DNA from: JAAELZ01 sp047639475
Lineage (GTDB): Bacteria; Pseudomonadota; Gammaproteobacteria; Arenicellales; Poriferihabitantaceae
NCBI GenBank assembly: GCA_047639475.1
Contig: JBLIOD010000006.1
Coordinates: forward strand, 19,271 to 83,270
Reading direction: 5' to 3'
Length of the DNA: 64,000 nucleotides
Shown: positions 33,942-43,572 of the stretch, piece by piece
Layout: the number at the start of each line of letters is the position of its first letter
Position numbering within the stretch: the stretch's first letter is position 1
Notes under the pieces: generated by a model
What the model was told of the DNA's origin: nothing
Database searches by the model: none
What the model saw: only the letters and a program-made list of their open reading frames with translations
Position numbers and translations under genes: made by a program

Positions 33942-34811
33942 CTAGTTCGAACGGGGTTTTTTCGATGCCAATAGATTAATCACTAGGCCACTCAGTATTA
34001 ATGCCGCCGCTAGCCATTTCCACCAATACAAAGGCTCGTTTAACCACCAGCTAGAAGCCGCTAACCCAAATACCGGCACCAGTAGTGCCCAGGGCGTAAC
34101 TAAAGCAGCGTCGTACTGCTCTAGTAACTTGTTCCACAAGCCATACCCGATTAGGGTATTGCCAACTGTTTGCCATAACACGATTAGCCATGTGTCCCAT
34201 CTAGCATCAATCAGTCCATTGGCTATGGCCTGCGGACCTTCATAGTACAAGGACATCAGCAACAAAGGCGGGATAGCAAATAACGAAGACCAAGCGATGA
34301 AACCCAGTATATCCACCCGACCTACCTGTTTAACCACAATATTCGCTGCAGCCCAACTAAGCGCTGCGAGTAACACCACCATCAAACCAATGCTCGATGT
34401 TTCACCATCGGTATAGATCATGATAATAACCAGCCCCATCGCACCAATGAGCAATGCACCGACTTGCATCAATTTGAGCTGTTCTTTGAACACCCAGAAC
34501 GCCAGCAGTATGGTGAAGAAAACCTGTATTTGTATCACCAAGGATGCCAACCCAGGGGTGATATGCCCCTGCATAGACCAAAATAGTAGACCGAATTGGC
34601 CGAAACCAATAAGCACGCCGTAAGCCATTAAATATTTCCACGGCACTGGCGGCCTTTTCAGGATAAAGACCAAGGGAACCGCCACGAGAGTAAAGCGCAA
34701 CGTCGCAAATAAGAACGGCGGCAGATCTGCCAACCCCAACTTAATGAGCACAAAGTTCGTACCCCAAACAAACGCCACTAACATAGCTGTTAGTTGATGA
34801 ATTAAACTCAT
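33942..34811 (-). CDS. EamA-family drug/metabolite transporter
   Basis: A 289-residue protein with about ten membrane helices in two EamA repeats (residues 5-135 and 145-280). The first begins LTAMLVAFVWGTNFVLIKLG, the usual signature, and the second ends with the basic tail KKPRSN. Proteins like YdcZ/RhaT or YedA export amino acids or metabolites; the substrate here is unknown. It lies 63 nt downstream of an SDR gene in the same orientation. Confidence 0.9.
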   Translation of the reverse strand: MSLIHQLTAMLVAFVWGTNFVLIKLGLADLPPFLFATLRFTLVAVPLVFILKRPPVPWKYLMAYGVLIGFGQFGLLFWSMQGHITPGLASLVIQIQVFFTILLAFWVFKEQLKLMQVGALLIGAMGLVIIMIYTDGETSSIGLMVVLLAALSWAAANIVVKQVGRVDILGFIAWSSLFAIPPLLLMSLYYEGPQAIANGLIDARWDTWLIVLWQTVGNTLIGYGLWNKLLEQYDAALVTPWALLVPVFGLAASSWWLNEPLYWWKWLAAALILSGLVINLLASKKPRSN

Positions 34812-34874
34812 TTTAATTGGCGCTCAGTCTTTAATTGGTGAGATGGTTCCGTTGCTGGAAGATGACGGTTTTAG

Positions 34875-35600
34875 TTATTTCTTAAGAATGACTTTTTTCC
34901 GAGGCGACAACGTTACCTCATCCACCACGGTCTCGATCGGCGCATCTACTAAATGCGCCACCAGACCTCCAATCGTATTTGGATCGATCGAATTCATCTC
35001 ATTCTCTCCTGGCTGAAAATGTAAGCCATCAAAAAATGGCGTATTCACCATGCCCGGATTGATAATCGTCGCCCTCACCCCTGAAGTACCGCACTCCTCA
35101 TTTAACGCTTGTACAAAACCGCGCAAGCCGAATTTAGAAGCACAATAAATTGTGCCTTGCCTCCCACCTCTTAATGCGGCTTCCGACCCCATGTAAATCA
35201 AGATAGCACTATTTTGCTGTTTAAACTGATTGATCAACTGTTTAGTCAAAACAATTTGACTGGTTAGATTAAGGTCAATTTGATCTCTAATTTGTTGAGT
35301 AGACAGCTGCTCTAAAAAACCAAACTTACCTGCGCCCGCACAAAATACGGTGCCCAAAAAACCGCCTTTTTGTTGCCCTAAGGCTTTCAGCTTTTTGGCG
35401 TCATGCTCTATTTGACTAATGTTCGACAAGTCCATGTCAAACCCGCTAAACCGAGGATGATCAATTGTTTGTGTGCTGATATTACGTGACACACCTATCA
35501 CCTCGTGCCCTGCTTTGAGCAAAGCATAACTGACCGCACGGCCTATACCGCTACTCGCGCCGGTAACGAGAAACAGTTTAGTCTCAGTTGCCTTTGTCAT
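34875..35600 (-). CDS. Short-chain dehydrogenase/reductase
   Basis: A complete 241-residue classical SDR. The cofactor loop TGASSGIGRAVSYALL is at about residues 14-29, with the NNAG-equivalent reading VFCAGAGKFG. The catalytic serine is in YMGSEAALRGG, and the YxxxK motif is YCASKFGLRGF. The product ends after a PGMVNTPFFDGL segment. The substrate is unknown. It follows serS by 12 nt, so it may be the distal gene of the lolA-rarA-crcB-serS transcript. Confidence 0.9.
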   Translation of the reverse strand: MTKATETKLFLVTGASSGIGRAVSYALLKAGHEVIGVSRNISTQTIDHPRFSGFDMDLSNISQIEHDAKKLKALGQQKGGFLGTVFCAGAGKFGFLEQLSTQQIRDQIDLNLTSQIVLTKQLINQFKQQNSAILIYMGSEAALRGGRQGTIYCASKFGLRGFVQALNEECGTSGVRATIINPGMVNTPFFDGLHFQPGENEMNSIDPNTIGGLVAHLVDAPIETVVDEVTLSPRKKVILKK

Positions 35601-35612
35601 TGACTCGGCTGC

Positions 35613-36893
35613 TTAGTCCTTACTGATTCTAGTCATGCCACCCATATAGGGCAGTAACACTTCAGGCACGGTAATTGATCCATCCACGTTCTGGTAGTTT
35701 TCCATTACCGCAACCAAGGTTCGGCCGACTGCAAGACCCGAGCCGTTGAGGGTATGTAAGAATTCGTTCTTACCGGTATCTGGGTTCTTCCAGCGGGCTT
35801 TTAATCGACGAGCTTGAAAATCGAGGAAATTAGAACAAGAAGAAATTTCACGATACGTGTCTTGCCCTGGCAGCCACACCTCCAGGTCATAGGTTTTTGC
35901 CGATGAAAAGCCGGTATCTCCTGCACAAAGCACCACAACGCGGTAAGGTAGCTTAAGTGCCTGCAAGATAGCTTCTGCGTGACCAGTTAGCGCTTCTAAC
36001 CCTGCCCAAGAATCTTCGGGTCGAGTAACTTGTACCAATTCTACTTTCTCAAACTGGTGTTGACGTATCATGCCGCGAGTATCTCGCCCATAAGAGCCTG
36101 CTTCGCTTCTAAAGCAAGGTGTATGTGCCACTCGCTTTATTGGCAATTCTGCTTGATCAACGATGGTATCTCTAACAATGTTGGTGACCGGTACTTCGGC
36201 TGTCGGGATTAAATATAACTTGGGATCGGTTTCAGTGGCAAACTGGTCTTCTTCGAATTTGGGTAATTGACCGGTGCCATACAAACTATCAGCATTGGCT
36301 AGATAAGGTACATAAACCTCGGCATAGCCGTGCTGCTCGCTGTGGGTGTTCAACATAAATTGCGTTAACGCCCGCTGTAGTCTCGCAAGACCTTTGTGTA
36401 CTACTACAAACCGAGAGCTGGCGATTTTTGCCGCCACTTCAAAATCTAGTTGATCCAAGTCAGTGCCTAAATCAACGTGATCTTTTACTTCAAAATCAAA
36501 CTGCTTGGGTGTACCCCAAGTGCGAAGCTCAACGTTATCGCTTTCATCTTTTCCCGGCGGTACATCTGGATGCGGGACGTTAGGAATAGTGAGCAAGTAA
36601 TCTTGCAGCTTTTTTTGTAAAGCGCTCAGCTGCACTTCTTTTTGTTTTAGCGTATCGCCCAAATTAGCCACCGCATCTAATAACGGCTGTACATCTTCGC
36701 CTTTGGCTTTGGCCATACCAATGCTTTTAGCACTGCTGTTACGCTGCGCCTGGAGTTGCTCGGTTTCGCTCTGCAAAACTTTACGTTCGGACTCTAAGGA
36801 TTCAATTAAAGCCACGTCTAAAACAAATTTTCGTACTTTAAGCGCGTCTGCGATGGCTGTGGGATCATTCCTTAAAAGCTGCGGGTCGAGCAT
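35613..36893 (-). CDS. serS: Seryl-tRNA synthetase
   Basis: SerS charges tRNA-Ser. The 426-residue product has the N-terminal coiled-coil arm (residues 28-105) that grips the tRNA long variable arm. The class II core follows, with PTAEVPVTNIV, motif 2 TPCFRSEAGSYGRDTRGMIRQHQFEK, and motif 3 near LNGSGLAVGRTLVAVMENYQ. Length and motifs are intact. The order lolA-rarA-crcB-serS is conserved in Pseudomonas. Confidence 0.97.
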   Translation of the reverse strand: MLDPQLLRNDPTAIADALKVRKFVLDVALIESLESERKVLQSETEQLQAQRNSSAKSIGMAKAKGEDVQPLLDAVANLGDTLKQKEVQLSALQKKLQDYLLTIPNVPHPDVPPGKDESDNVELRTWGTPKQFDFEVKDHVDLGTDLDQLDFEVAAKIASSRFVVVHKGLARLQRALTQFMLNTHSEQHGYAEVYVPYLANADSLYGTGQLPKFEEDQFATETDPKLYLIPTAEVPVTNIVRDTIVDQAELPIKRVAHTPCFRSEAGSYGRDTRGMIRQHQFEKVELVQVTRPEDSWAGLEALTGHAEAILQALKLPYRVVVLCAGDTGFSSAKTYDLEVWLPGQDTYREISSCSNFLDFQARRLKARWKNPDTGKNEFLHTLNGSGLAVGRTLVAVMENYQNVDGSITVPEVLLPYMGGMTRISKD

Positions 36894-36907
36894 TACTACC
36901 TCTTTTG

Positions 36908-37288
36908 TTAACCAGTTATCATTTTACCAACAGCGATACCAATGGCCACCGCGACGACGCAAGCAATTAAGTTCGCTGCCATATTACCAACGGCGGCAAG
37001 CCACTGGGAATGCTGCACAAATTGAATTGTTTCTAATGAGAAAGCAGAAAAAGTGGTGAACCCGCCCAATAAACCAACCATTAAAAAATGCCGGTGAAAT
37101 TGAACGTCTCCTCCCCTGCTTTCAAGGACAATCCAAACAAGCCCTATTATAAATGATCCAATGACATTTACACTTAAAGTGCCCAAGGGAATTAAGCTCG
37201 TACTGCTTTTATTAATCGCTGCCCCCAACATAAAACGCCCCATAGACCCCAGTGCACCACCCAGTGCAACTGCAATTAAATTATTCAT
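36908..37288 (-). CDS. crcB: Fluoride channel CrcB (Fluc)
   Basis: CrcB is a small dimeric membrane channel that exports fluoride. The 126-residue product has four hydrophobic helices and the family segments GGALGSMGRFMLG, GTLSVNVIGSFIIG and GLLGGFTTFSAFSLET, with the phenylalanine box near FTTFSAFS. Its start overlaps the end of rarA by 8 bp and serS follows 14 nt later, so it is probably part of one transcript. No fluoride riboswitch was recognised. Confidence 0.94.
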   Translation of the reverse strand: MNNLIAVALGGALGSMGRFMLGAAINKSSTSLIPLGTLSVNVIGSFIIGLVWIVLESRGGDVQFHRHFLMVGLLGGFTTFSAFSLETIQFVQHSQWLAAVGNMAANLIACVVAVAIGIAVGKMITG

Positions 37289-38588
37289 TGTTTTTTTTCG
37301 CGTTGAGGTTAAGGTCAGATAAGCGGGCTAATTTCTGCGCTATTTTTATTTCTAAGCCAGAATCCACCGGGTGATAAAGCTGTTGTTCCCCCAATTCGTT
37401 CGGAAAATAGTTTTGGCCTGCGCTGAATCGCTCGGGCTCATTGTGGGAGTATCGATATTCTTTGCCATGCCCCATCGATTTAGCCAATTGGGTCGGCGCG
37501 TTCCGTAAGTGTTCCGGTACCGCTGCTGCGGGTGTCGATTTAGCTTCAGCCAACGCACTGTTAGCGGCCATATAAACAGCATTGCTTTTCGGTGCGGCGG
37601 CCAAATAAGCGACGGCTTGCATAATAGCGAGTTCACCTTCAGGAGATCCTAAACGGTCAAAGGCCTGCCAAGCATCGATGCTCAATGATAATGCGCGCGG
37701 GTCGGCATTACCTATGTCTTCACTCGCAATGCGTACTATGCGGCGCATTAAGTAATGTGGGTCAACGCCGCCTTCGATCATTCTTGCTGCCCAATATAAC
37801 GAGCCATCGACGCTAGAGCCTCTGACTGATTTGTGCAAGGCTGAAATTTGATCGTAGAAGTGATCACCCGCTTTATCAAATTGCCCCATGCGACGGGTCA
37901 CCACCAAAGCCACGTGACGGGCCTTGATGGTGTTATCTGGATCTTGTGAGGCGAGATCAGCGGCCGTTTCTAAAAAGCCTAGACAACGTCTTGCATCGCC
38001 GTCGCTGGATTCTACCAACGCTTCGGCTGCTTCATCTTCTATTTGCAATGCCAGCTCCGCTAAGCCGTTTGAGTGCAGTAGTGTTCTATCGATCAATTGA
38101 CGCATATCAAGCGCTGAAATGGCTTGCAGCACGTACACCCTAGCGCGAGACAACAAAGCGTTATTAAGTTCAAAAGCCGGGTTTTCGGTAGTGGCCCCTA
38201 TTAGCACGATGGTGCCGTCCTCCACATGCGGTAAAAAGGTATCTTGTTGGCTCTTATTAAATCGGTGCACTTCGTCGATGAACAACACTGTCTGCTTATC
38301 ATAGGCCCGATTAGTCGTGGCGACTTCTATCACCTGGCGAATATCTTTCACCCCACTACCCACAGCAGAGAGCGTGTAAAAATCGGCATCAGCGCCGTGC
38401 GCTGTTATGCGAGCCAAGGTGGTTTTACCGGTGCCCGGAGGCCCCCAAAGCACCATTGAATGTAGGTGCTTTCCAGTCAGGGCGCGATATAAAGGTTGCT
38501 CGGGTTTGAGTAAATGAGTTTGACCGACCACCTCGTCAACCGAAGCAGGCCTCATCCTTTCGGCTAACGGGATTTTCCAATCGGTCAT
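37281..38588 (-). CDS. rarA: Replication-associated recombination protein RarA (MgsA)
   Basis: RarA is an AAA+ ATPase acting at stalled replication forks. The 435-residue product has Walker A GPPGTGKTTLAR (about residues 50-61) and Walker B LFIDEVHRFNKSQQD (about 103-117). Sensor 1 lies in VLIGATTENPAFE, and the C-terminal MgsA tetramerisation region includes KSVRGSSVDGSLYW. It lies 50 nt after lolA and overlaps crcB by 8 bp. Confidence 0.96.
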   Translation of the reverse strand: MTDWKIPLAERMRPASVDEVVGQTHLLKPEQPLYRALTGKHLHSMVLWGPPGTGKTTLARITAHGADADFYTLSAVGSGVKDIRQVIEVATTNRAYDKQTVLFIDEVHRFNKSQQDTFLPHVEDGTIVLIGATTENPAFELNNALLSRARVYVLQAISALDMRQLIDRTLLHSNGLAELALQIEDEAAEALVESSDGDARRCLGFLETAADLASQDPDNTIKARHVALVVTRRMGQFDKAGDHFYDQISALHKSVRGSSVDGSLYWAARMIEGGVDPHYLMRRIVRIASEDIGNADPRALSLSIDAWQAFDRLGSPEGELAIMQAVAYLAAAPKSNAVYMAANSALAEAKSTPAAAVPEHLRNAPTQLAKSMGHGKEYRYSHNEPERFSAGQNYFPNELGEQQLYHPVDSGLEIKIAQKLARLSDLNLNAKKNNE

Positions 38589-38638
38589 CTAAAAACGGGG
38601 TTGCCTAATTAGTGCGAGCTATGTGATTTGCTCAGGAG

Positions 38639-39259
38639 TTATTGCGTTTCATCAATGACATCGACACCAGGCTCAGGGGCGAACGTAAATTGATCGCCCG
38701 GCAAAGAAAAGTTTTCAGTGCCATTGCGAAAATTTATTCGAGTGGTTTGGCCTAAGTTGTCAAGTAATTCCATGATACTCATGCGCTGATTCAAGAAGGC
38801 GATACGTATTTGTTCAAAGCTAGTCTCACTTGATTTTGGGGTCACTTTAATCCACTGGAACCCCCCCTGTAGACCCACTTCTTCTAAACCATAGTCGTCA
38901 CCAATATCCGCACCACCCGACAACAAGATAGCGGGGGACTGTCCCAATGCCAATTGTTGGTCACGTACAATGACTTGTTTTAATTCAAGATCATAAATCC
39001 AAACCTTGTTACCGTCTCCTACAATCTGTTGCTCTAACGGAGGCGCGTAATCCCAACGAAACTTGCCTGGTCGTAAAATGGACAAGGTTCCAGAAGCTTC
39101 ATCGATTTGCCGTAATTCTTCATCCAAAACAACTTGGTCAAAATCAGCTGTGTAAGTGCTTACTTGATTGAGAAAGCGATTTAACAGGCGTTCACCCTCT
39201 TGGGCCAAGCCAATGTTTGACATCAGCAATAAACTGATAAGCAAGGTTTTTTGTAACAT
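38639..39259 (-). CDS. lolA: Outer-membrane lipoprotein carrier LolA
   Basis: LolA carries lipoproteins from LolCDE to LolB across the periplasm. The 206-residue precursor has the signal peptide MLQKTLLISLLLMSNIGLA. The mature part shows FDQVVLDEELRQIDEASGTL, the ILRPGKFRWDYAPPLEQQIVGDG segment with the key Arg, and VWIYDLELKQVIVRD, all typical. In many gammaproteobacteria ftsK precedes lolA; here it is replaced by a gspC-like gene. Confidence 0.94.
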   Translation of the reverse strand: MLQKTLLISLLLMSNIGLAQEGERLLNRFLNQVSTYTADFDQVVLDEELRQIDEASGTLSILRPGKFRWDYAPPLEQQIVGDGNKVWIYDLELKQVIVRDQQLALGQSPAILLSGGADIGDDYGLEEVGLQGGFQWIKVTPKSSETSFEQIRIAFLNQRMSIMELLDNLGQTTRINFRNGTENFSLPGDQFTFAPEPGVDVIDETQ

Positions 39260-39427
39260 AGAAATTAATGCGGTTCTGATTATTTAGGATGAAGTTTTTG
39301 GGTGACAGCTATTGGCATATATTAACGGAGTCTAACTTACCTATGCATTAACCCACTAGAAAGGTGGATTAACACACCCCAAGGGCTTGGTTCGCTGGGT
39401 ATACTGGTTAAAGGAGATAGTGAAACA

Positions 39428-40237
39428 CTAAAGCCGTTGCAATTTTTTGGGTATCGATAATTTCCCTAAAGTCTTTGCGCTATTTTGGCTGGACGATGCG
39501 GCAGTATTTGCTTGAGCAAGCTTCGCGGCTTCCCTAGATGCTTTAAGTCGCTTTACTCTCAAACGTTGTTGCACTTGTTTTTCGCTTAATTCCGTTGATT
39601 GCGCTAAAGAGGCGTCATTCGCCGTAGCGTCGTAAGAATCTGGCTCTTCTTTTGAATAATAGACGGCCTCATTGGTCGATGCCATCTCAACCGATTCGTC
39701 CATTAAATTTATCAGACTGCTATTTGGTAATTGTTGTGATAATTCCAAGGACTTACGCTTCATCTTGACTGACTCAATCTGGCCGTTTCTATCTACCAAT
39801 ACTTCACCAGGAAGTACTTGATGCAATATCGCACCGGTATCACCTATGGCCTCCCCCACAGCCAGTACCGCTGTTTTTCCGGGCTTTATTTCTATCATCG
39901 CAAACCCTGATTCAGGTGTAGCCCCATCAATCACACCTGTTAACCGGATGTTTAACTTAGTTTTAGGTGCAGCCGGCTTTGGCTTCTCGACGACGGCCTT
40001 TGGTGCGGATGTTACTTTGGGTATTTCCCCCATGATATGCGCCTGAACCACTTTCTGTATATCAGCCTCTAAAGGCGCCGCCGCTTGCGTAGGTAGATCA
40101 CTAAACAAATAGTCATTGCTACCAGCGACAGCTAAGAAGTGCTTCTTATAGATGTGTAACCCCACCAGTACCAGCAAGGCTAGCGCGATCGCTAATGCAA
40201 ACCAGTTTATTGTTTTAGTGAGTTGGGCATGGGACAT
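39428..40237 (-). CDS. gspC: GspC/PulC-like type II secretion protein, isolated
   Basis: GspC links the inner-membrane platform of type II secretion to the GspD secretin. The 269-residue product has an N-terminal membrane helix (residues 10-30). A proline-rich linker leads to the GspC HR domain, from about residue 60 (VVQAHIMGEIP) to 155, with LTGVIDGATPESGFAMIEI, AVGEAIGDTGAILHQVL and VLVDRNGQIESVKM. Residues 180-269 are polar and low in complexity, and no PDZ domain is seen. No other gsp gene lies in the window, so it is either split from a distant T2SS locus or serves another envelope system (inference). Confidence 0.7.
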   Translation of the reverse strand: MSHAQLTKTINWFALAIALALLVLVGLHIYKKHFLAVAGSNDYLFSDLPTQAAAPLEADIQKVVQAHIMGEIPKVTSAPKAVVEKPKPAAPKTKLNIRLTGVIDGATPESGFAMIEIKPGKTAVLAVGEAIGDTGAILHQVLPGEVLVDRNGQIESVKMKRKSLELSQQLPNSSLINLMDESVEMASTNEAVYYSKEEPDSYDATANDASLAQSTELSEKQVQQRLRVKRLKASREAAKLAQANTAASSSQNSAKTLGKLSIPKKLQRL

Positions 40238-40471
40238 GTTTCAATTTTACCTGATTTACCGCCCTAAGAACCAGAAAAACTCTTGTTTGAAGTAATGCAG
40301 AAAACCGTACCTTCCTAAAGTTTAAGTCATTTATAACAAGCATTTAACAAGATCATTACCCCGACAAACTGCGTTCGGCATTTAGACAAAGTTAAGCCTA
40401 AAGTCAGCTCCATAATGCTGGGGTATCGAACTAGGCTTGATAAATATTTAGTTTTCACCGAAACTGAGACG

Positions 40472-41239
40472 ATGCGATTTATCGACTCTCATATCCACCT
40501 AGACTTTAAAGCGCTAGATTCGCGTCGCTTTGACTTAATGGCCAGCGCAGAGGAAGCTGGTGTAGATCGTTATATCGTACCCGCCACAATGCAACCTAGT
40601 TGGGCCGTTATCGACGCCTTACAAAACACCCATAGAGAGGTATCCGCCGCTTACGGCTTACACCCCTACTTTATCGACTCCCACCGGCACGAACACTTAG
40701 AAGAATTACACGATTATTTAAGTATGCCCAACAACGCCGTTGCAGTGGGCGAAATTGGCTTAGATTTCTGCCTTGCTGAATTGGACCGAGTTAAGCAACG
40801 AGATTTTTTCAAGGCGCAGTTAATGCTTGCGCACCAATTTACTTTACCCGTCATTTTGCATGTTAGAAAAGCTGTAGATGACATTATCCAGTGTTGCCGC
40901 GAAGCAAACATTGTAGGGGGCATCGCACATAGTTATAACGGCAGTCTGCAGCAAGCCAAGCAATTGCTAGCAATAAATATCAAGCTGGGATTTGGCGGTG
41001 CCATCACCTACTCGCGAGCTAAGCGATTGCATCAGTTAATTCGCGATCTCCCTCTCTGCGCGTTGTGCATTGAAACTGACGCACCAGATCAAAGTGTTTT
41101 CCGATTAAATGGCCGAGTAAATGAGCCTGCAGCCTTAATCGATGTATTTAACGTCATATGTGATCTGCGCCCGGAACCCCCTGACGAAATTGCCGCCGCG
41201 TTGTACCAAAACACAACAGCTGTTTTAGCGCTGAACTAA
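40472..41239 (+). CDS. TatD-family metal-dependent hydrolase
   Basis: A 255-residue TIM-barrel hydrolase of the TatD family. I start at ATG 40472 (MRFIDSHIHLDF), which has GAG upstream; an in-frame ATG at 40415 would add 19 non-conserved residues. Metal ligands are visible: HIH at residues 7-9, Glu in VGEIGLDF, His in ILHVRKA, His in GGIAHSYNGS, and Asp in IETDAPDQ. Members act as 3'-5' DNA/RNA exonucleases or deacylases, and the substrate here is not certain. It is divergent from the gspC-like gene. Confidence 0.9.
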   Translation: MRFIDSHIHLDFKALDSRRFDLMASAEEAGVDRYIVPATMQPSWAVIDALQNTHREVSAAYGLHPYFIDSHRHEHLEELHDYLSMPNNAVAVGEIGLDFCLAELDRVKQRDFFKAQLMLAHQFTLPVILHVRKAVDDIIQCCREANIVGGIAHSYNGSLQQAKQLLAINIKLGFGGAITYSRAKRLHQLIRDLPLCALCIETDAPDQSVFRLNGRVNEPAALIDVFNVICDLRPEPPDEIAAALYQNTTAVLALN

Positions 41240-41365
41240 AGGCAAAAGAATCCAATTTATTGCACTTCAAGCATTAAAACCTCAACAGTAGATTGTTAGA
41301 TTCCTGCTTCTTTATTCTTAGCTCAAAGCCCACTGCATAATGAAGCCCTATGCTGATTTACCCGA

Positions 41366-42629
41366 GTGCAGCACGAACAATTATTGGCGCAATATAACGC
41401 TGAACATCAACGGCTTAAAAAGCATAATTTAAGTTTAGACATGACGCGCAGCAAGCCCAGCCCAGAGCAGCTTGGTTTAGCTAACGACTTATTGTCAGGC
41501 GATCAATATATTACACAAAATGGGTCCGACTGCCGAAACTATGGCGGTCTGGACGGCTTACCTGAAATGAAGCAGCTGTTCGCAAACATATTGGAAACAT
41601 CTGCCGACAATATCATTGTGGGTGGCAACTCAAGTCTGACAATGATGTACGACACCCTAACACGAACTTGATTGTTCGGCAAACCTGAAAGCAGCGTATC
41701 TTGGGCAGGTAAAAAAAGCGGTTTTTATGTCCAAGCCCAGGCTACGACCGACATTTCACCATTACCGAAACGTTGGGGTTTGAATTAATACCCGTTGCCA
41801 TGACCCTCAATGGGCCTGATATGGATACGGTTGAAGCGCTGGTCGCTAAAGATGCCAGCATCAAAGGCATCTGGTCTGTGCCCAAATACAGTAATCCAAC
41901 AGGGGTGACCTACAGCGATGAAGTAGTCAGCCGTTTGGCCAACATGCTGAGTGCTGCGCAAGACTTCACCATCATGTGGGATAACGCTTGCGCCGAGCAC
42001 CATGTAAACGGTGAATTATAATCCGTTATGGATATTATTGAAGCTTGTCGCCAAGTCGGTACACCTAACCAACCTTACGTTTTTACATTCACCTCAAAAA
42101 TTAGTTCCGCTGGCGCTGGAATTGCTTGCTTTGCCTCCAGTCCTGAAAACATTGCACTGGCCAAAAAAAACATTTCAGCACAGAGCATCGGACCAGACAA
42201 ACTCAATCAATTGCGACACCTAAATCTATACAAAGATATTGGCCACTGCGAGAACATATGAATAAGCACGCCGCCTTATTAAAACCCAAATTTGACCGTG
42301 TTGATGAAATACTCAGCATCGAGCTAACAAGCACTGGCAGCGCAATATGGACTAGGCCAAACGGTGGTAACTTCACCAGCTTAGACATGACAATGGGGTC
42401 AGCCAAACGGGCGATTGAATTAAGTGCAGTGGTCGGTGTTAAGTTAACGGGGGCTGGAGCACCGTTTCCTTACGGCGATGACAAGTTGGATCATAATATT
42501 CGTATTGCCCCGTCTTTTCCAAGCTTAGATGAAATTGACTCAGCCACCAAAGTACTCGCATTATGCGTTAAAGTGGCTGCATTAGAAGCCAGTTTGGAGC
42601 ACAGCTACCCGTCACAAGCTCGAACCTAA
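41366..42629 (+). pseudogene. Degraded aspartate aminotransferase (PF12897-type)
   Basis: Three reading frames together cover one aminotransferase. The start DMTRSKPSPEQLGLANDLL is in frame 2, FLCPSPGYDRHF onward in frame 1, and KPKFDRVDEI to the end in frame 3. Lesions are a TGA at 41669-41671, a frameshift near the A7/T5 tract at about 41712-41725, a TAA at 42019-42021, and a second frameshift near 42240-42256. The PLP-lysine context FTSKISSAGAG is still readable. The intact family makes PLP-dependent aspartate/aromatic transaminases. With four lesions it cannot yield a full protein, though fragments could be expressed. Confidence 0.85.
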
Positions 42630-42634
42630 ACACC

Positions 42635-43423
42635 CTAACCAGAATACATGGTCATCGATGGTGAATTGTTTTCAATCCGTCGAATTAACGGTGATTTAGC
42701 CTTCAGTGGCTCGGGGAGCTTAGCCCGTGCGCTAGCTGCTTGGTCTTCTGTGTCGAATACCCCGTAGAAAACGGCATACCATGGTTCATTCTTCGATAAA
42801 TAATAGAAATACGGTTGATCCAACTCATCGAAAATTGACAAATTGTCTATATATTTTTCCACCTGCGCAAAGCCCTGCACGCTGACCAGTTGTACCGTGT
42901 AAGCAATGGGCCGATTGGTGGTCTCAACCAAGTTATCGGCCTCAGCACTAGGCGTTAGGGCAAGTGTTTGTGCTAAAAGGCTTTGCTCTCGCTGTGCTAA
43001 ATTTTCCACTTTAGCATTACTTCGTTGCAACTGTGCAGTGGTTTCTGCAAACTCATCTTTTAACTGCTTTAGAGCTTTAATGAGTTCCATCTGCAATGCT
43101 TCAGATTTTTTTATGGCTTGGCGTTGCGCTTCGATCTGCGCATTGGTTTGTGCTAACTCGGCAGTTGACTTGAGCACCTCTTGCTTACTTTGCTCTATTT
43201 TGGGCAAATCTGCCGTTGCAGTCGAATTGCTGTTGCTAAAGTCATGCACAATAGACTGCGTTGGCATCTGAGTTTTTACTAGCGTTGACTCATTAAACGA
43301 AGTTGTCGACTCACCGCCGAATAACCACAATGCCAGCAATAAACAAGCGCCGATACAGGCAAATAAAATCACGACAAAGCTTGGACTTCTAGCCGCACCC
43401 ACTTGGAGTAGTGGGTTTTTCAT
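42635..43423 (-). CDS. SPOR-domain inner-membrane protein with coiled coil
   Basis: A 262-residue bitopic protein. A short cytoplasmic start is followed by one membrane helix (about residues 15-35, VVILFACIGACLLLALWLFG). A long Gln/Lys/Glu/Ala-rich coiled coil covers residues 75-155. A C-terminal SPOR domain (about 170-255, YTVQLVSVQGFAQVEKYI then WYAVFYGVFDTEDQAASA) ends the protein. SPOR domains bind denuded peptidoglycan at the septum, so a division or cell-wall role is likely (DamX-like). It lies just after the aminotransferase pseudogene in the opposite orientation. Confidence 0.85.
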   Translation of the reverse strand: MKNPLLQVGAARSPSFVVILFACIGACLLLALWLFGGESTTSFNESTLVKTQMPTQSIVHDFSNSNSTATADLPKIEQSKQEVLKSTAELAQTNAQIEAQRQAIKKSEALQMELIKALKQLKDEFAETTAQLQRSNAKVENLAQREQSLLAQTLALTPSAEADNLVETTNRPIAYTVQLVSVQGFAQVEKYIDNLSIFDELDQPYFYYLSKNEPWYAVFYGVFDTEDQAASARAKLPEPLKAKSPLIRRIENNSPSMTMYSG

Positions 43424-43572
43424 CGATCATTTTCCATGTTAAAGCCCATTTAGGTTCTTGAAAGCCTCTACAAGTAAAATGATTGAGTTAAAAAGCCGCA
43501 CACATAAACCAAGTTTAAACCGTGCGGCTGATCGATCATAGCCCTTCTTTACTCACTTACTTTAACAATTTT

